A stretch of DNA of 64,000 bases from Eustoma russellianum (lineage: Eukaryota > Streptophyta > Magnoliopsida > Gentianales > Gentianaceae). Under the pieces are notes generated by a model. It did not search any database. It was not told the DNA's origin and saw only the letters and a list, made by a program, of their open reading frames with translations. Below are positions 43,380 to 54,665 of the stretch, piece after piece. A program made the position numbers and the translations under genes. Each line of letters begins with the position of its first letter. Position 1 is the first letter of the stretch. The stretch spans positions 11,341,476 to 11,405,475 of the forward strand of contig AP025040.1 in assembly GCA_036186865.1 (NCBI GenBank), read 5' to 3'.

Positions 43380-43875
43380 TTTGGTGTGAATGGGATCATT
43401 TTATTAATAACATCCAAATAAACATTTACAACACAGTACAGTAAAACAGACTAGGCATCTAGGGTGTAGTATTTCTATCCTCTAAGCACCAAGCTAATCG
43501 AATATTTTTTGCTTTTTCAAATATTTTCTTCACTATGGTGTGTCTATCAGGTAAGACGAATTCTTCATCAAATGGACTCTTGTTCTTCAAGGTCCAGATC
43601 GAATGTATCCCTTCCCGAAAAACATATTGCCAGTCGTCCACCACATTTTCGTTTCCAAGTGTTTCCTTCAGGTTCATATCTATCCATCTGGTTACATCGT
43701 CACTCAAGAAAAATCTTGGCCATGCATCTCTTTTCACCATTTGCTTCCAAACGCTTTTTACCCATGGATAGTCTCTAAGCACATGGAGAACATTGTCTAT
43801 ACCATGTTGACATATAGCACACGACGGAGTCGCTCGAAGATGTCTGTCATATAACAACTTTCCTGTGGGAAGCAA
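43380..43875 (-). mobile_element. 5'-truncated L1-type LINE fragment
   Basis: 496 bp between perfect 15-bp repeats TACGGGAATGATATA (43365-43379 and 43876-43890). On the minus strand the frame from 43875 to 43459 encodes the end of ORF2: CAICQHGIDNVLHVLRDYPW, a WQYVFREGIHSIW block, and a stop after NTTP. The 3' noncoding end GTTTATTTGGATG with AATAAAA resembles that of LINE A. There is no RNase H. Confidence 0.88.
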
Positions 43876-43890
43876 TACGGGAATGATATA

Positions 43891-44829
43891 ACCCATACTG
43901 CAACCTGAGACATGTGACATTGACACTTCAAGATTGAAGATATCTTGAGTTCAATTTTACATCAATTTTTTTAACTTCAATGATAATTTTTTCATAGAAA
44001 GAAAAGAAAAAAACCGAAAAGTAACAGGTTCTCAAGTTGCATAAACCTAAATCTAATTTGAACCGTCAACTTGTGCTTAGAAAGGACTCCTATCTAATTG
44101 GTTTTTGTTGCTCGTTGGTATCTACGGTAATAATGCTATTTCAACATTTCGGATGGGAAAATCGCAAACTTATGAAGAACAAATGAAGTTATGCCTAATA
44201 TCCTAGTTGAGTCGACTTAAAAATATATCCACCCGTACCACAAGATGTTATTTAGAATGACGCCTTAGAACACCTAAGACGGCATTCAGAATGATGCCTT
44301 AGGAGTTTTTGACACACACAATCGGTTTCGGAAGTTGAATAACCGTAACACTCCAATGCACTAAGGTGCCTTTCAGAATGGCGCCATTTTGAGAGGCATC
44401 TTCGGTGTCTAAAGCGCCATTCTAAATGACGTATTAGGCACTAGACGTCCAATATTCAAACGTCCATTAATCTGCTCTATTTAATCATGATGATATTTTA
44501 ATGAAAAACTATCTTTTAAAGTGCAATCTTCACACAGTAAAAATGACTTCAAAAATATAAATTGCTTTGTAGTATGATTTTGTTTATAATGCACTGTAAA
44601 TTTCAGATGATGTTGAAAAACCCGTCCTGAATTTAGGACGGTTTGTTCAAGTTGAACCGCATATTAAAATAACAAAATATATATGCATTTAACTCCAAAC
44701 TATGTGATACACAGTATAAATATCGTAAATGATAAACATAAATATGAACCAACTAATGATCGCCAATCAAGTACATCGAGTATACAAAAAATACAAAAAT
44801 CATTACCATACATATGAAAAAAACTAATG
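43891..44829. other. Intergenic with repeated GGCGCC/GACGCC words
   Basis: At 44255-44440 the words AGAATGACGCC, AGAATGATGCC, AGAATGGCGCC and GCGCCATTCTAAATGACG recur in both orientations, a small palindromic cluster. It may belong to the same mobile unit as the decayed gene that follows. No gene is seen. Confidence 0.4.
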
Positions 44830-46290
44830 ATGGTCAATATATCCATCCGTACCACAAGGCTTCCTAGCCCTAACTCGTCCTCCACGTCTGGTAGGTCTAG
44901 GTGGTAAAGGGGCCGGCACGGACCTTGACTATAACTGAATCTAATGAGAGTCCTACAATCATTAGCATCACTCATAAGAGCATCTACCTCATATATGAAC
45001 CTACAATTTTGGACAAATATTAGTAAGTCGTCGTATATATGAAAGAGTATTCACAATAATTTTACAAACATGTCATCAGCATTGGATTCATCCTCGCTGA
45101 ATGCATGTCTCTCGTGTTTAGATGTTGTGTAGATTGCATCCCCACCTTAAGGCCATGTAGATATATATGTGGGAGGCTGTATCTAGGTGAACTCATATAT
45201 TGGAAGATAGTCGTTGGTGCTCCGATCTGTGGCTGAATCTACCGGATGAGAATCCAAGAGTTCTCAGAAATCCTCAAACCACAGACTATCAGCATCGAGA
45301 CGTATAGCGATGACTATATCTCCGACCTGACATACAAAATACATACACGCTATGGTATCAACCTGTAAAATTTAACATTAGCATATGGTCTCATTTAAAA
45401 TATTAAATTCACTATTTTATATGTGAAAGTAATATAAACTATCCTGCGACGTAGATCAGTCAAAGAACTGCGATATCTGACATCACCTATGTGCTGAACA
45501 TGTCGCTAACTAAGTGAGATAAGAGTGCGGGGTCTGTACCACAATATACACGGCGAGTCATCCCTCGTGTAGCCCGTGAAATGCTCCCCTTGCATTAGCC
45601 TATCATGTTGTCTAGCCCATTGTTGTACATGCTACTGGATCCAAGGTCGATAGTCGACTCCCACAAACCGTCTCTTACATTGATGCAGCGTGATGCCTGT
45701 ACCAACTGGATCAGGCACTTCCAATGTCATACCAAGCCATCACATGACCTTGTCAAGTACATGCAGCTCAACTATCTCTTGCAGTATAAGTGGCACTCAA
45801 GCACGCCACAACTCCCAACACTCTCTAAACACACTCAGCGGTGACATAATTATCTCGATAGGGTAGGCATTCATATAAAATCACCATCTGCCATGCTATC
45901 TAGCTGATCACAAACAACATCAACTACGTGCCTCTAGAAATATTACGTGCATTAAACTACCAGGTCGCACGAAGAGTGTCCAGAGTAACAACCAGAACAC
46001 GTGGTTGGAAAAGTCATTTTGTAAGAATGGCAGGACAGAATGTGGGGGATCTCTCCATATTCAGTATTGAAGAAGGTGTAACAGCCATGTCACCTCATGA
46101 CTCTCACTAGGAACGTATCGCATAAGTTATAGTATATACATGCAAGCACAGCACGTCTCCAGAATACCTAGCCGCAACCTCAAAGTCTTACAGAACAGTT
46201 AAATATACCAACCGCTCCAGACTAGTAGCAGAATTACATAATAATACTTTGATACGAAGGAAACATCAAGGCTCGTGCTTTCTGTTTAAC
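44830..46290 (-). pseudogene. Plant mobile domain (PMD, MAIN-like) gene, decayed
   Basis: On the minus strand, 45840-45430 reads in one frame ELWRA-stop-VPLILQEIVELHV, GVDYRPWIQ-stop-HVQQWA, HDRLMQGEHF and GDVRYRSSLTDLRRR, which fits the plant mobile domain (aminotransferase-like, PF10536). Upstream WQMVILYECLPYRD fits in a second frame, and further down (about 45330-45070) VGDIVIAIRLDADS and TSKHERHAFSEDESN resemble the low-complexity tail after an intron. The end near 44830 is basic, RPTRRGGRVRARKPCGTDG. At least seven in-frame stops and one frame shift break it. Intact relatives include MAIN/MAIL proteins involved in transposon silencing and mobile copies captured by transposons. Borders are approximate. 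Confidence 0.65.
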
Positions 46291-47326
46291 CTGCAAGGCA
46301 GGTACATCTTCTGCTAGGGATTTGCCTTTATCCACTCCACTAGCCTCTTATGATGCATACGATTTTTCTTGAAATCTTGAACGCTCGGCGTCTAATCCAG
46401 CAACAACATATGATACAACCCCCTCCTTTTCTTTATTTTGTTTTATTTTTATTGTTATTTGGGAGAAGTAAAAAATAAGATAACACTGCGCATCAAGCGG
46501 AATCGTTAGAGGTCTTCAGATCTTTTCACTGGGTTAGTGGAGAAAAACCTCCGTTCAAGTTTGAGATTGTAAATTGCATATATGTGTGTGTGTATATGTA
46601 CATACATTTAGTCGATAAGTGATGCATACAAGTCGATGCGTGATTAGTTTACATTTGCCATTATTGTTTCATGAATATAATCCTAGTTAAAACATGGAAA
46701 TCAAAAGATGAACATTACTTATTTCGTTCCAAAAATATTGAGTTGTTTTTTGTTTTATCTTGTTTTTGAAAAATTGTCCACTTTCTAAAAATAGTAGTGA
46801 GAGTTTCTATACCACCATCCAGTTAGCATTTAATATGATTTCTCTCTATTTTATCTTAAGTAGCCAATTAAGAAAAAAATGGAAGTTTCTCACAAAGTTT
46901 GGCTTCCTTAACTTGTACAAGTAAAACTAACACAATATTTTTGGAATGGAAGGAATGTTAAATACAACAATTAATCAATTTAAAACATTTGTGTAATAAC
47001 CAATTTCAATTTTAATACACTAATGAAACCTAGATTTTCAAAGATTTGTCGAGATGTTATGGTCTTCCAAATATTTATTATTTGTTTTCCCTTCTTTGAT
47101 CTTCCCACTGGGTCTGACTCTCTTCGTTCTGTGTTTGACAGCGGCATCATTGTGTACGCAAATTGATAAAAATGTGATCTTGATGTTCATATAGTGCCGA
47201 CTCTTTATATTGTCTATGCTTTTGAGAAACCTAATACGGAAACAAATGAGGAATATTGTTTGGTTTCCCTTCTTTTGATCAAAAATCAGGATATTGTGTT
47301 CTTATCAAGTAATTGTTCTGTTTCAG
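46291..47326. other. Intergenic, no hexokinase first exon found
   Basis: Searched by eye for the first exon of the hexokinase copy and found none. It has a short TG/TA microsatellite near 46581-46600. Nothing else is recognised. Confidence 0.4.
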
Positions 47327-47814
47327 TGATGAGGAAGGCGTATACTATGCCTTGGATCTTGGCGGAACTAATTTCAGAGTTCTGAGGGTTGAATTGGGAG
47401 GGAAAAATGGTGGCATTCTTGGTCAAGAATTTGTCGAGGCATCAATCCCTCCAGAATTGATGGTTGGGGAGTCAGATGTGAGTTCTTGTGGATCATGATT
47501 ATCTCTTTGCTCTGGATAGTGTGGTCTCTGACGTCCATTGCATTTTCAGGCACTTTTTGACTATATTGCAGCTGAGCTTACTGAAGAAGAATCCAAGTAT
47601 CATCCACCCCCAGGTAGACAAAGGGAACTGGGGTTCACATTTTTGTTTCCTGTGATGTAGACTTCCATTAATTCTGGGAATTTAATTTAGTAGACAAAGG
47701 GCTTCTCTATTGATGACACGGTAATTCTACTTCTATGTGTGTAGGCTATATATCAGTGAACATGAATTTTGGAAACTCAGTATCAGCCTTACAGTTTGTA
47801 GAGGTTTACCAACT

Positions 47815-48260
47815 TTTTTTTTTGTAATTTAAAATTTTATATAAAAGCCATGAAAAGGCAAAGTTACAGAAGTTGTTGCCTGTTACATGAACTGGCTGCT
47901 ATGTCCATGGGACTTTACAAAATAAAGCAACAGCCAAAACAAAGGTGGCTTACAAAATAAAGTTCTACTTAGTGCCAACCTTTAAGCAAAAGGTGGTTTT
48001 CTAAACCACATGTCTAATGAAAGTCTAACTATTAACTATTAACAAAAGGGGACAGAAGCAAAGCAAAATCCAAAATGGCCAGTGGCAGAGATAGCATTCA
48101 GTCCAGGAGCATAGGAAACCAATTGGCTACTTTTGGCATTTTGCATGTTAAATCAAAACTTAAATAGAAAAAGATAACAATAATTCAGAGAGTTGAGGAA
48201 GTTGTGCAAGATGGAGGGCTAAAGCAAAAAAAAGCTTATACGATGATAAGTGGAGTATGA
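47815..48260. other. Probable insertion in a hexokinase intron
   Basis: The intron between blocks 2 and 3 (47721-48436) begins normally, then has a T run (47815-47824) and AAAAGCCATGAAAAGGCAAA onward to an A-rich stretch near 48230. The T run could be the poly-A tail of a minus-strand retroposon. No protein homology or target repeat was seen. Confidence 0.3.
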
Positions 48261-48996
48261 TCTGATTTGTTTTATACATTCGACCTGCCAAATTTCTTCC
48301 TATTGAGCATTCCAAAGAAGTCTACCTCTATCATTCTGTGAATAAAATTACTTCCATTTTCGGTCCTTTTCTTTTTTACCTTATAAACTTCACCTGTTTG
48401 TTCTGATCCTGAGAGTTTGATATTCTGGGAATACACGTTGGCAAAGATGTTGTAGGTGAATTAACAAAAGCCATGCACAGACAAGGTGTTGATGTTAATG
48501 TAACCGCCCTTGTAAGTTTTTGGAGAACTTTCTTTCTATAGGATACTTATTTTTGGTGTGTTTGCTTGTGTTAGATCCAGTGAGTAGTTGTTCTATGACT
48601 GAGTTTCTTAAAAAATTTTGCTAGGTCAATGACACAATTGGAACACTAGCTGGAGGAGATTTTCCGACAAGAATGTTACCATTGATGTTATTATGGGGAC
48701 CAGTACAAATGCAGCATATGTTGAACGTGCCCAGTCAATTCCCAAGTGGCACGGCCCTCTCTCTAAATCTGGAGAAATGGTCAGCAACTTCTCCCAAATA
48801 ACTGCTTGTACTTCATGGCTTGTAGAAACAATTTGTGGTCATCCGTGGGGTTGGTTCTATTGATATTTTTATCCATTTGCAGGTCATCAATATGGAGTGG
48901 GGAAACTTTAAGTTATCACATCTTCCCTTGACAGAATATGATCTTGCACTTGATGCTGAAAGTTTAAATCCAGGTGAACAAGTGAGTTGATGATAC

Positions 48997-49177
48997 AGGA
49001 TGAGATCTCCTCGCTCCCAAAACTCTCACCCCCTTCTCACCGCCCGCCACGTGGCAGCAGGAGGAGGGTGGTGAAGCTAGATGAGAGGGTGGGGAAGAAG
49101 AAGATGAGGGGGGTGGTTGTCACGTGGGGAATGGTGAGGAGGGGGTGAGAGTTTTAGGGGTGAGGAGATCTCGTCCC
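48997..49177. mobile_element. Palindromic MITE copy 6, in a hexokinase intron
   Basis: 181 bp between perfect 9-bp repeats TGATGATAC (48988-48996 and 49178-49186). Termini AGGATGAGATCTCCTCGCTC and GAGGAGATCTCGTCCC. Arms carry CGCCACGTGGCAGCAGG and TTGTCACGTGGGG. It sits seven bases after the donor site of block 5. Confidence 0.9.
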
Positions 49178-50794
49178 TGATGATACCCCCTGAATGCTGC
49201 TTCGCTATCATCAAGATAACATAGTCAGGACACATCTGATAAGTTTTCTTCGTATCTATGATTGTAGATATTTGAAAAAGTTGACTTCCGGCATGTACTT
49301 GGGAGAAATTTTGCGTCGAGTTTTATTAACAATGGCTGAGGAAGATGCTTCTTTTGGTGATGAGGTTCCACCAAGACTAAAAGTTGCATTTGTGTTGAGG
49401 TATATTCTTGCATTAATATCTAATTATTTTTCTTTTATTTATTGATCTCATTATTAACTTTTTTCTATGTTCCAATCATTTCTTGTTTGGTCTAGTAGGA
49501 CATGCTCTTGAGATTTTTGTTCATCAGATGCAAAATTCAAAATGCCAATTTCATCGTGAAGTTAAAACACTCTATCTTGCATTGATCATGAACAATGTTT
49601 TTCTTTGTTTTGTTGATTTTCTGAAGAGGTAGACTAATTTTAAGTTGTGAAACTTGTAGGACACCTGACATGTCAGCAATGCACCATGATACATCCTCAG
49701 ATCTGAAGGTGGTCGGGAAGAAACCAATGGACATTTTGGAGGTAACCTTGTTCTCCCTTGTGCAGATTTGAGGAGTTGTTGTTTTGTATCTCCTGCATGA
49801 TATGTGATGATTTATGGTTTTAGATGTTACTGGTGGAGTTGCAAGCATAGAGACTTCGGTAATTAGTACTCTTTCTGTCCCTAGAAAATATTGTCCTACT
49901 TTGCTTTGAACACAATTTAATGAAGTCAAACTTTGTGGGCTAATATTCTTATTCTACTCTTAGTTACTTGAGGTAAAATACAGAGAAATCATGTAACCGT
50001 TGATTGAAGGGGTAGTATAGAAACTTTGATTACTAATACTAGCTATCTTTAGAAAGTAGACAATATTCTTGGAATAATACGAAATAGAAAGGAGAACAAT
50101 ATTTTTGGGAGGGAGGGAGTAATTGATATTTGAAACTAAGAATCAGAAATAGCACTACCTTTGGAATGTAACCACATTCTGTTTTGTCAATGGTTTAATA
50201 TCATCTTAGGACTATGTGACTGTTGCCTTGAATGTTTGGATCTTGTTGTGTTTCAGGTATCAAGTACCTCCTTGAAGACAAGAAAAGTGACTGTTGAGCT
50301 GTGCAATATCATTGCTACACGAGGGGCACGACTGGCAGCAGCTGGGATCTTATGCATCTTGAAAAAGATGGGAAGAGACGCATCAACAGCAGAAAGAACC
50401 TCCATTGCCATGGATGGTGGATTGTACGAGCATTCTACGGAATACAGAAACTATTTGGTAAGTACAGTGACCGAATTGCTTGGAGAGGATAGCAAAAAAA
50501 CCATTGCTTTTATTCACTCAGACGACTGTTCTGGAATTGGTGCTGCACTTCTAGCTGCATCTCACTCCCTGTATATCGAAAAGGAAAGCTTGGATTAGTT
50601 CCAGTAGCTGTTCGCTAGAGGTATACAATGTGCAATTTTCATGCATTTATGGTGATGTTTCACCCCTTTTGAAGTCAAATACTTGTCTTTTCTTTTTCTC
50701 AGTCCCATGATTTTTCACCTGTTTTCCATGTTGGAAGCTAAATCATCCACAAAACAAACAGTTCATGTAAAGACCTCCCATTGGCCTCCATGTA

Positions 50795-51140
50795 CAACAA
50801 CAACACATACCTAGTATATCCCAACAACATCAAAAGCTATCGTTAGTGTCTGGGGAGGCTGAGAGACAAACAAACAATACCTCTATCACAAATAATAGAG
50901 AGTTCGCTTCTAGCGAGACCTCTGGCTTTATATGTTCCTGTATAGACACATAATGAACAACAAATAATGAATGACAAAGACATTACACAAAACATGCAAA
51001 GTCAACCTAACGTTGAGAGAGTATCTAAGCCCCTTTATATACTCTAAGTTGTCTCTATATCCTGCATAAACCTCGTTAACTTTAATCTTTCGTCTCCATG
51101 ACCTCCTATCCTGGACCATGTCCTGTGCAAATCTAATAGG
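50795..51140 (-). pseudogene. RTE-type LINE 3' end
   Basis: Read on the minus strand, DMVQDRRSWRRKIKVNEV-like residues (MVQDRRSWRRKIKVNEVY) are followed by a 3' noncoding tail with CTCGCTAGAAGCGAAC, GATAGAGGTATTG, AGACACTAACGATAGC, TTGGGATATACTAGGT and a TTGTTGTTG end at 50795. It is a copy of the same LINE family as 34630-35250, more severely truncated. It lies about 200 bp after the hexokinase stop. Confidence 0.8.
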
Positions 51141-52672
51141 TCATGTCTAATCCCAATAGCGACCATATATTATGTAAAATTGCAGGTAAAGGGCCTTCCA
51201 TATGTACAACTACATCAATGAAATTAATAGAGAAATAAAGTTGAGATTTCATCATATTGTGATTCTATTTGTAAATCTGCATTGTCAAACTCCATCAGAA
51301 ACATGAGAAGATAATTTTTGTTCTTTTCATGGTGTTTTTCTTTTTCAGGTCTTAAAGGCATCACTTCTCGAGAGATCTTATGCACCCTAGTGTTACAACC
51401 AACCCGTGTCGGTGTCGGTCTTGGTTACAGGAAGAACAACTTCCTTTGTTGAGTAAGATGAGTAAATATTTATGCTTCAATTCAACATAGCCACACACAC
51501 AAAATGGTGAAACAGAGATTTCAAAAACTGGAAAGTACAGAAGGTAAGAATCTGATGATTGAGAACCAAAAGAAAACCTTAGCATCCTAGTTACATGCGA
51601 CCGTGTTAGAAAGAATTTGAATGGAGGTCAGATGGATCTGACATCATTAAATATTTACTCAAGTTCGGCTTGTAAACATAAACAGCCCTAGCTGGATTGC
51701 CTCCAAAAATTCCATGTTGATTCTTTTGAGACTTAAGTATCGTCTAGCTCTATGTTAGCAGCCATGACAATCCTGAAAAGATTAATCCTATATCAATCTT
51801 CACACATATGTAATGATCTCCTAATGCACCAAGGCTGGGGTTCTATTTTGTAATAGATCTTGACTTATCCATTGATCATTACAACCTAATATCTCTTCAA
51901 AAGTACAAGGACCGATGTCCAAACTTCGTACTAGCCCTTAGGCGCTAATTTAGGTTAGCAGGAAGAAACTTCAGCCTCAGAATACTGATCAATCTCATGA
52001 AGTTCAGTGTACTAAACTGAAGACCCGAGCGAGTTGTGTGTTACAGATACCCTAGTCGAGCATGTAGAACGGGCTAACAATACAATGCTAGCAATTTTCG
52101 AGCTAATTTACTGTAAGAAAATTGATTGTGTTGTGCATTTTTTCATTCTGAAGTGTTAGTTTTATTGGGGCGAATGCCTTTTTATATTGACTGTGTCTTA
52201 TTACTATTTTTATATTGAGTATGTCTTATTACTGTTATGGTTTTGGTGTTTATTTTTGTTATTATTGTTGACCTTTTCATTAATCTTCTTACAGAGCTGT
52301 CGACCTCTACCAAGAAGTAAAACTAACTTGTGGTGTTTAAGAATCAAATTTGTATGCAATCCGACTTGATAACTAATCTCAAACCCTCGAATGAACGCAA
52401 ATTTGAAGACTAAATGCGTCTAATTTTTTTTTTCAATGAACTTAAAGTTTTTGCATATGAAATTAGATGTAGGTCCAAAACGGAACACTTCAGGCTAAAA
52501 AAAATTAAAATAAAAAATAGAACACCTCGTCCAAGGTGTTTATGTGATTTAGATTCCAGTGTAATTTTGTCTTATAAATATGTTCGATTCACCAGCTAAA
52601 TTCAACTTCAGGGTAAAAAAATAACATTTATATTACATTCAAAAGCCACATGTGCAAGCATTAACAGATCGA
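51141..52672. other. Intergenic, no gene seen
   Basis: AT-rich; no coding or repeat signal that I recognise. Confidence 0.4.
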
Positions 52673-52765
52673 ATATTTGGGATATACTGGATATGTGTTG
52701 TTGTTAGACTCTAGCCATAGTTTTTACTGTCGTTGAGATATACTGGATATGTATTGTTGTTGTAG
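52673..52765 (+). repeat. Two RTE-type LINE/SINE 3' stubs in tandem
   Basis: GGGATATACTGGATATGTG with TTGTTGTT, then about 50 bp later GTCGTTGAGATATACTGGAT with ATTGTTGTTG. Each is a bare 3' end of the RTE-like family. Confidence 0.65.
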
Positions 52766-53649
52766 ACACTTAAAAGGATAGCTGGGGATGTCTCACTGTT
52801 ATGCCCCGCACCCTCCGTAGAGTAATTTAAGGATAAAAGAGATTAAATGGGATTGATGATCATAAATAGTAATGAATAAAGAATTAAGTAATATAATTAA
52901 TGGAAATTAATTGAAAGGATTAAATTTTTGAATTAATTAGTATTTAATTTAGAATTGAATAATTAGAATTTAATCCTTTAAGATAAATAAGATAATATGA
53001 TATGATTTAGAAACTCCAAATTCCACCCTTCCCATATCAAAACTGACAGAATGTCAGTTTCTCTCCTTTATCAGAAAAGAAACAGACGCCATTCTCCTCT
53101 TCCTCTCCCATAGGCGATTTTTCCCTCATCTCCAACCCTAGGTGAAGATCCTTCAAGAACACAACCCGTTCTTCGCTTGTTTTCCGATTCTTCTTCGAGT
53201 AATCACATGCAAGTAATCTACTTATAAGTTCCTGCGTTTTGCGAAAGAAAAGGCCTACTTTTGATATCAAAATTGGATCACCATGCAGTAATTTCTTTCT
53301 GTGAATTTATATGTGCCTTATGTGTTTTGGTTTCGAGTTTTGGCCATTATATGTTGAAATCATTGTTGTTGTTGTTGAAATATGTGAGATCATGCAAAAC
53401 CCAATCCCAAGAACCCTATTTTGTGCTATTCTCGGATGGAGGGTTAAGAGGGTGAAAAAGGTGAGATTTTGGGTTGGTTTTGATAAAGATTTGAGTTTTA
53501 GGATTGAATCATTGTGTGGTACGTTAAAGGTGATGTTCTTGGTGGATTAAGAATGGATTGATAGTGAAGATTAGGCTTGGAATGGTTGGAAGAAAGTTGG
53601 AAAACGTTTGGTTGAGATCTGCAGAAATTCGCAGAGGAAATTCTGGAGA

Positions 53650-53935
53650 ATCGCTGACATCCATCGAACGATGTCAGAGTTCGAAGTACATCGATCGATC
53701 GATGTCTGATGGGTGAGAGATCGATGTGTCTCAGTAGTACGTAGATCATCGACGTATAAGGGGGTGAGAGTTCGATGTTCTCTGATGAACTTCGATCGAT
53801 CGATGTGAGGGTTCGAAGTCACTTCGATCGATCGATGTAGAAAAGGGGTGAGAGATCGATGTTCTCTGATGGACATCGATCGATCGATGTGAGGATATGA
53901 AGTCACATCGATCGATCGATGTGAGGGTATATGAT
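53650..53935. repeat. GATCGATCGATG-rich repeat array inside the LTR
   Basis: Six blocks of (GATC)GATCGATG alternate with GAGAGATCGATGTTCTCTGA-like spacers. Periods vary from about 45 to 90 bp. It is also rich in GATC sites. Confidence 0.8.
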
Positions 53936-54394
53936 GTCCAGCAATTTTGTAGGAAAATAAGGGAAGAAAGAGGGAAGCTAGGGGACCCTTTGGGTGACCT
54001 TAGAGACTTCTTAGGACATGATCGAAGTTAGTCTAAGTCTTGGAAACATTACTTAAGATGGTGAATCAACGGTGGAGACTTCGTAGGGTATCTGAATCGG
54101 ACTTCAACGTGAATGACCTAAGGGGTTAGGAATGAACGTATGAGCTTTACAGAGTTCAAAAAGTGGAATGTGATGGTTCCTGTATTTTCCCTTGGGTTCT
54201 AGCATGAATGTTTAGGTAATGTTGATTTGTCGGAAAGGATACGCTCGGGAGTGTGAATGAGGTGAGTCTCGTGTGACTGATTGATATTTGAATGTGATTT
54301 GAAGTATGTGATTGAAGAATGTGATTGATATGAGGAGTCTTGCATTCTTGCATCATGGCACTTACATTTGCATAATGTTTTGATAAGAGCTGTG

Positions 54395-54665
54395 CTTCGG
54401 CACAGGGTATAAAGTTTGCGAAATGAGCTGTGATGTGTTACAGGGTATAAAGACAAGCTGTAACCATCACAGGGTATAAAGTTGAGCTGTAATGTGTCAT
54501 GGGGTGGAAATATAAGCTGTGGCACATTACAGGGTATAAAGTTGAGCTGTAATGTGTCATGGGATGGAAATATAAGCTGTGGCACATTACAGGGTATAAA
54601 GTTGAGCTGTGGTGCGTCATAGGGTGGAAATATAAGTTGTGGCATACCACAGGGTATAAAGTTAT
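54395..54665. repeat. 30/60-bp tandem repeat array inside the LTR
   Basis: A monomer of about 30 bp (GAGCTGTAATGTGT ... GGGTATAAAGTT) forms a dimeric 60-bp unit that repeats with an exact 60-bp step three times (54481, 54541 and 54601). Upstream monomers at 54395-54480 are more irregular. Confidence 0.88.

Larger units (their letters stand above)
47327..50598 (+). pseudogene. HXK: Hexokinase pseudogene
   Basis: Exon-like blocks at 47327-47477, 47550-47720, 48437-48511, 48625-48779, 48883-48981, 49268-49399, 49660-49741 and 50257-50598 follow the plant hexokinase order: LDLGGTNFRVLRVELGG, RQRELGFTF, VNDTIGTLAGG, SIPKWHGPLSKSGEM, VINMEWGNF, SGMYLGEILRRVLL, TPDMSAMHHDTS, LCNIIATRGARLAAAG, IAMDGGLYEH and GIGAALLAASHS. 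Intact enzymes phosphorylate glucose and some sense it. This copy has no first exon, stops at 47658, 47688 and 47691, a lost acceptor (AC in place of AG at 48435-48436), a one-base loss after LAGG near 48658 and a one-base gain near 49275. The second half is well preserved, so decay may be recent. A MITE sits in one intron. Confidence 0.92.

Noticed and set aside
43891..43926. Start of the LINE frame at 43926
   Set aside because: The right target-site duplication at 43876-43890 shows that codons upstream of 43875 belong to the flank.
53498..53906. Minus-strand frames with repeated HIDRS units
   Set aside because: They are translations of the GATCGATCGATG array inside the LTR.
54395..54665. 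CRISPR-like array
   Set aside because: The 60-bp units have no unique spacers and lie in a plant LTR; CRISPR arrays are not expected in a plant nucleus.
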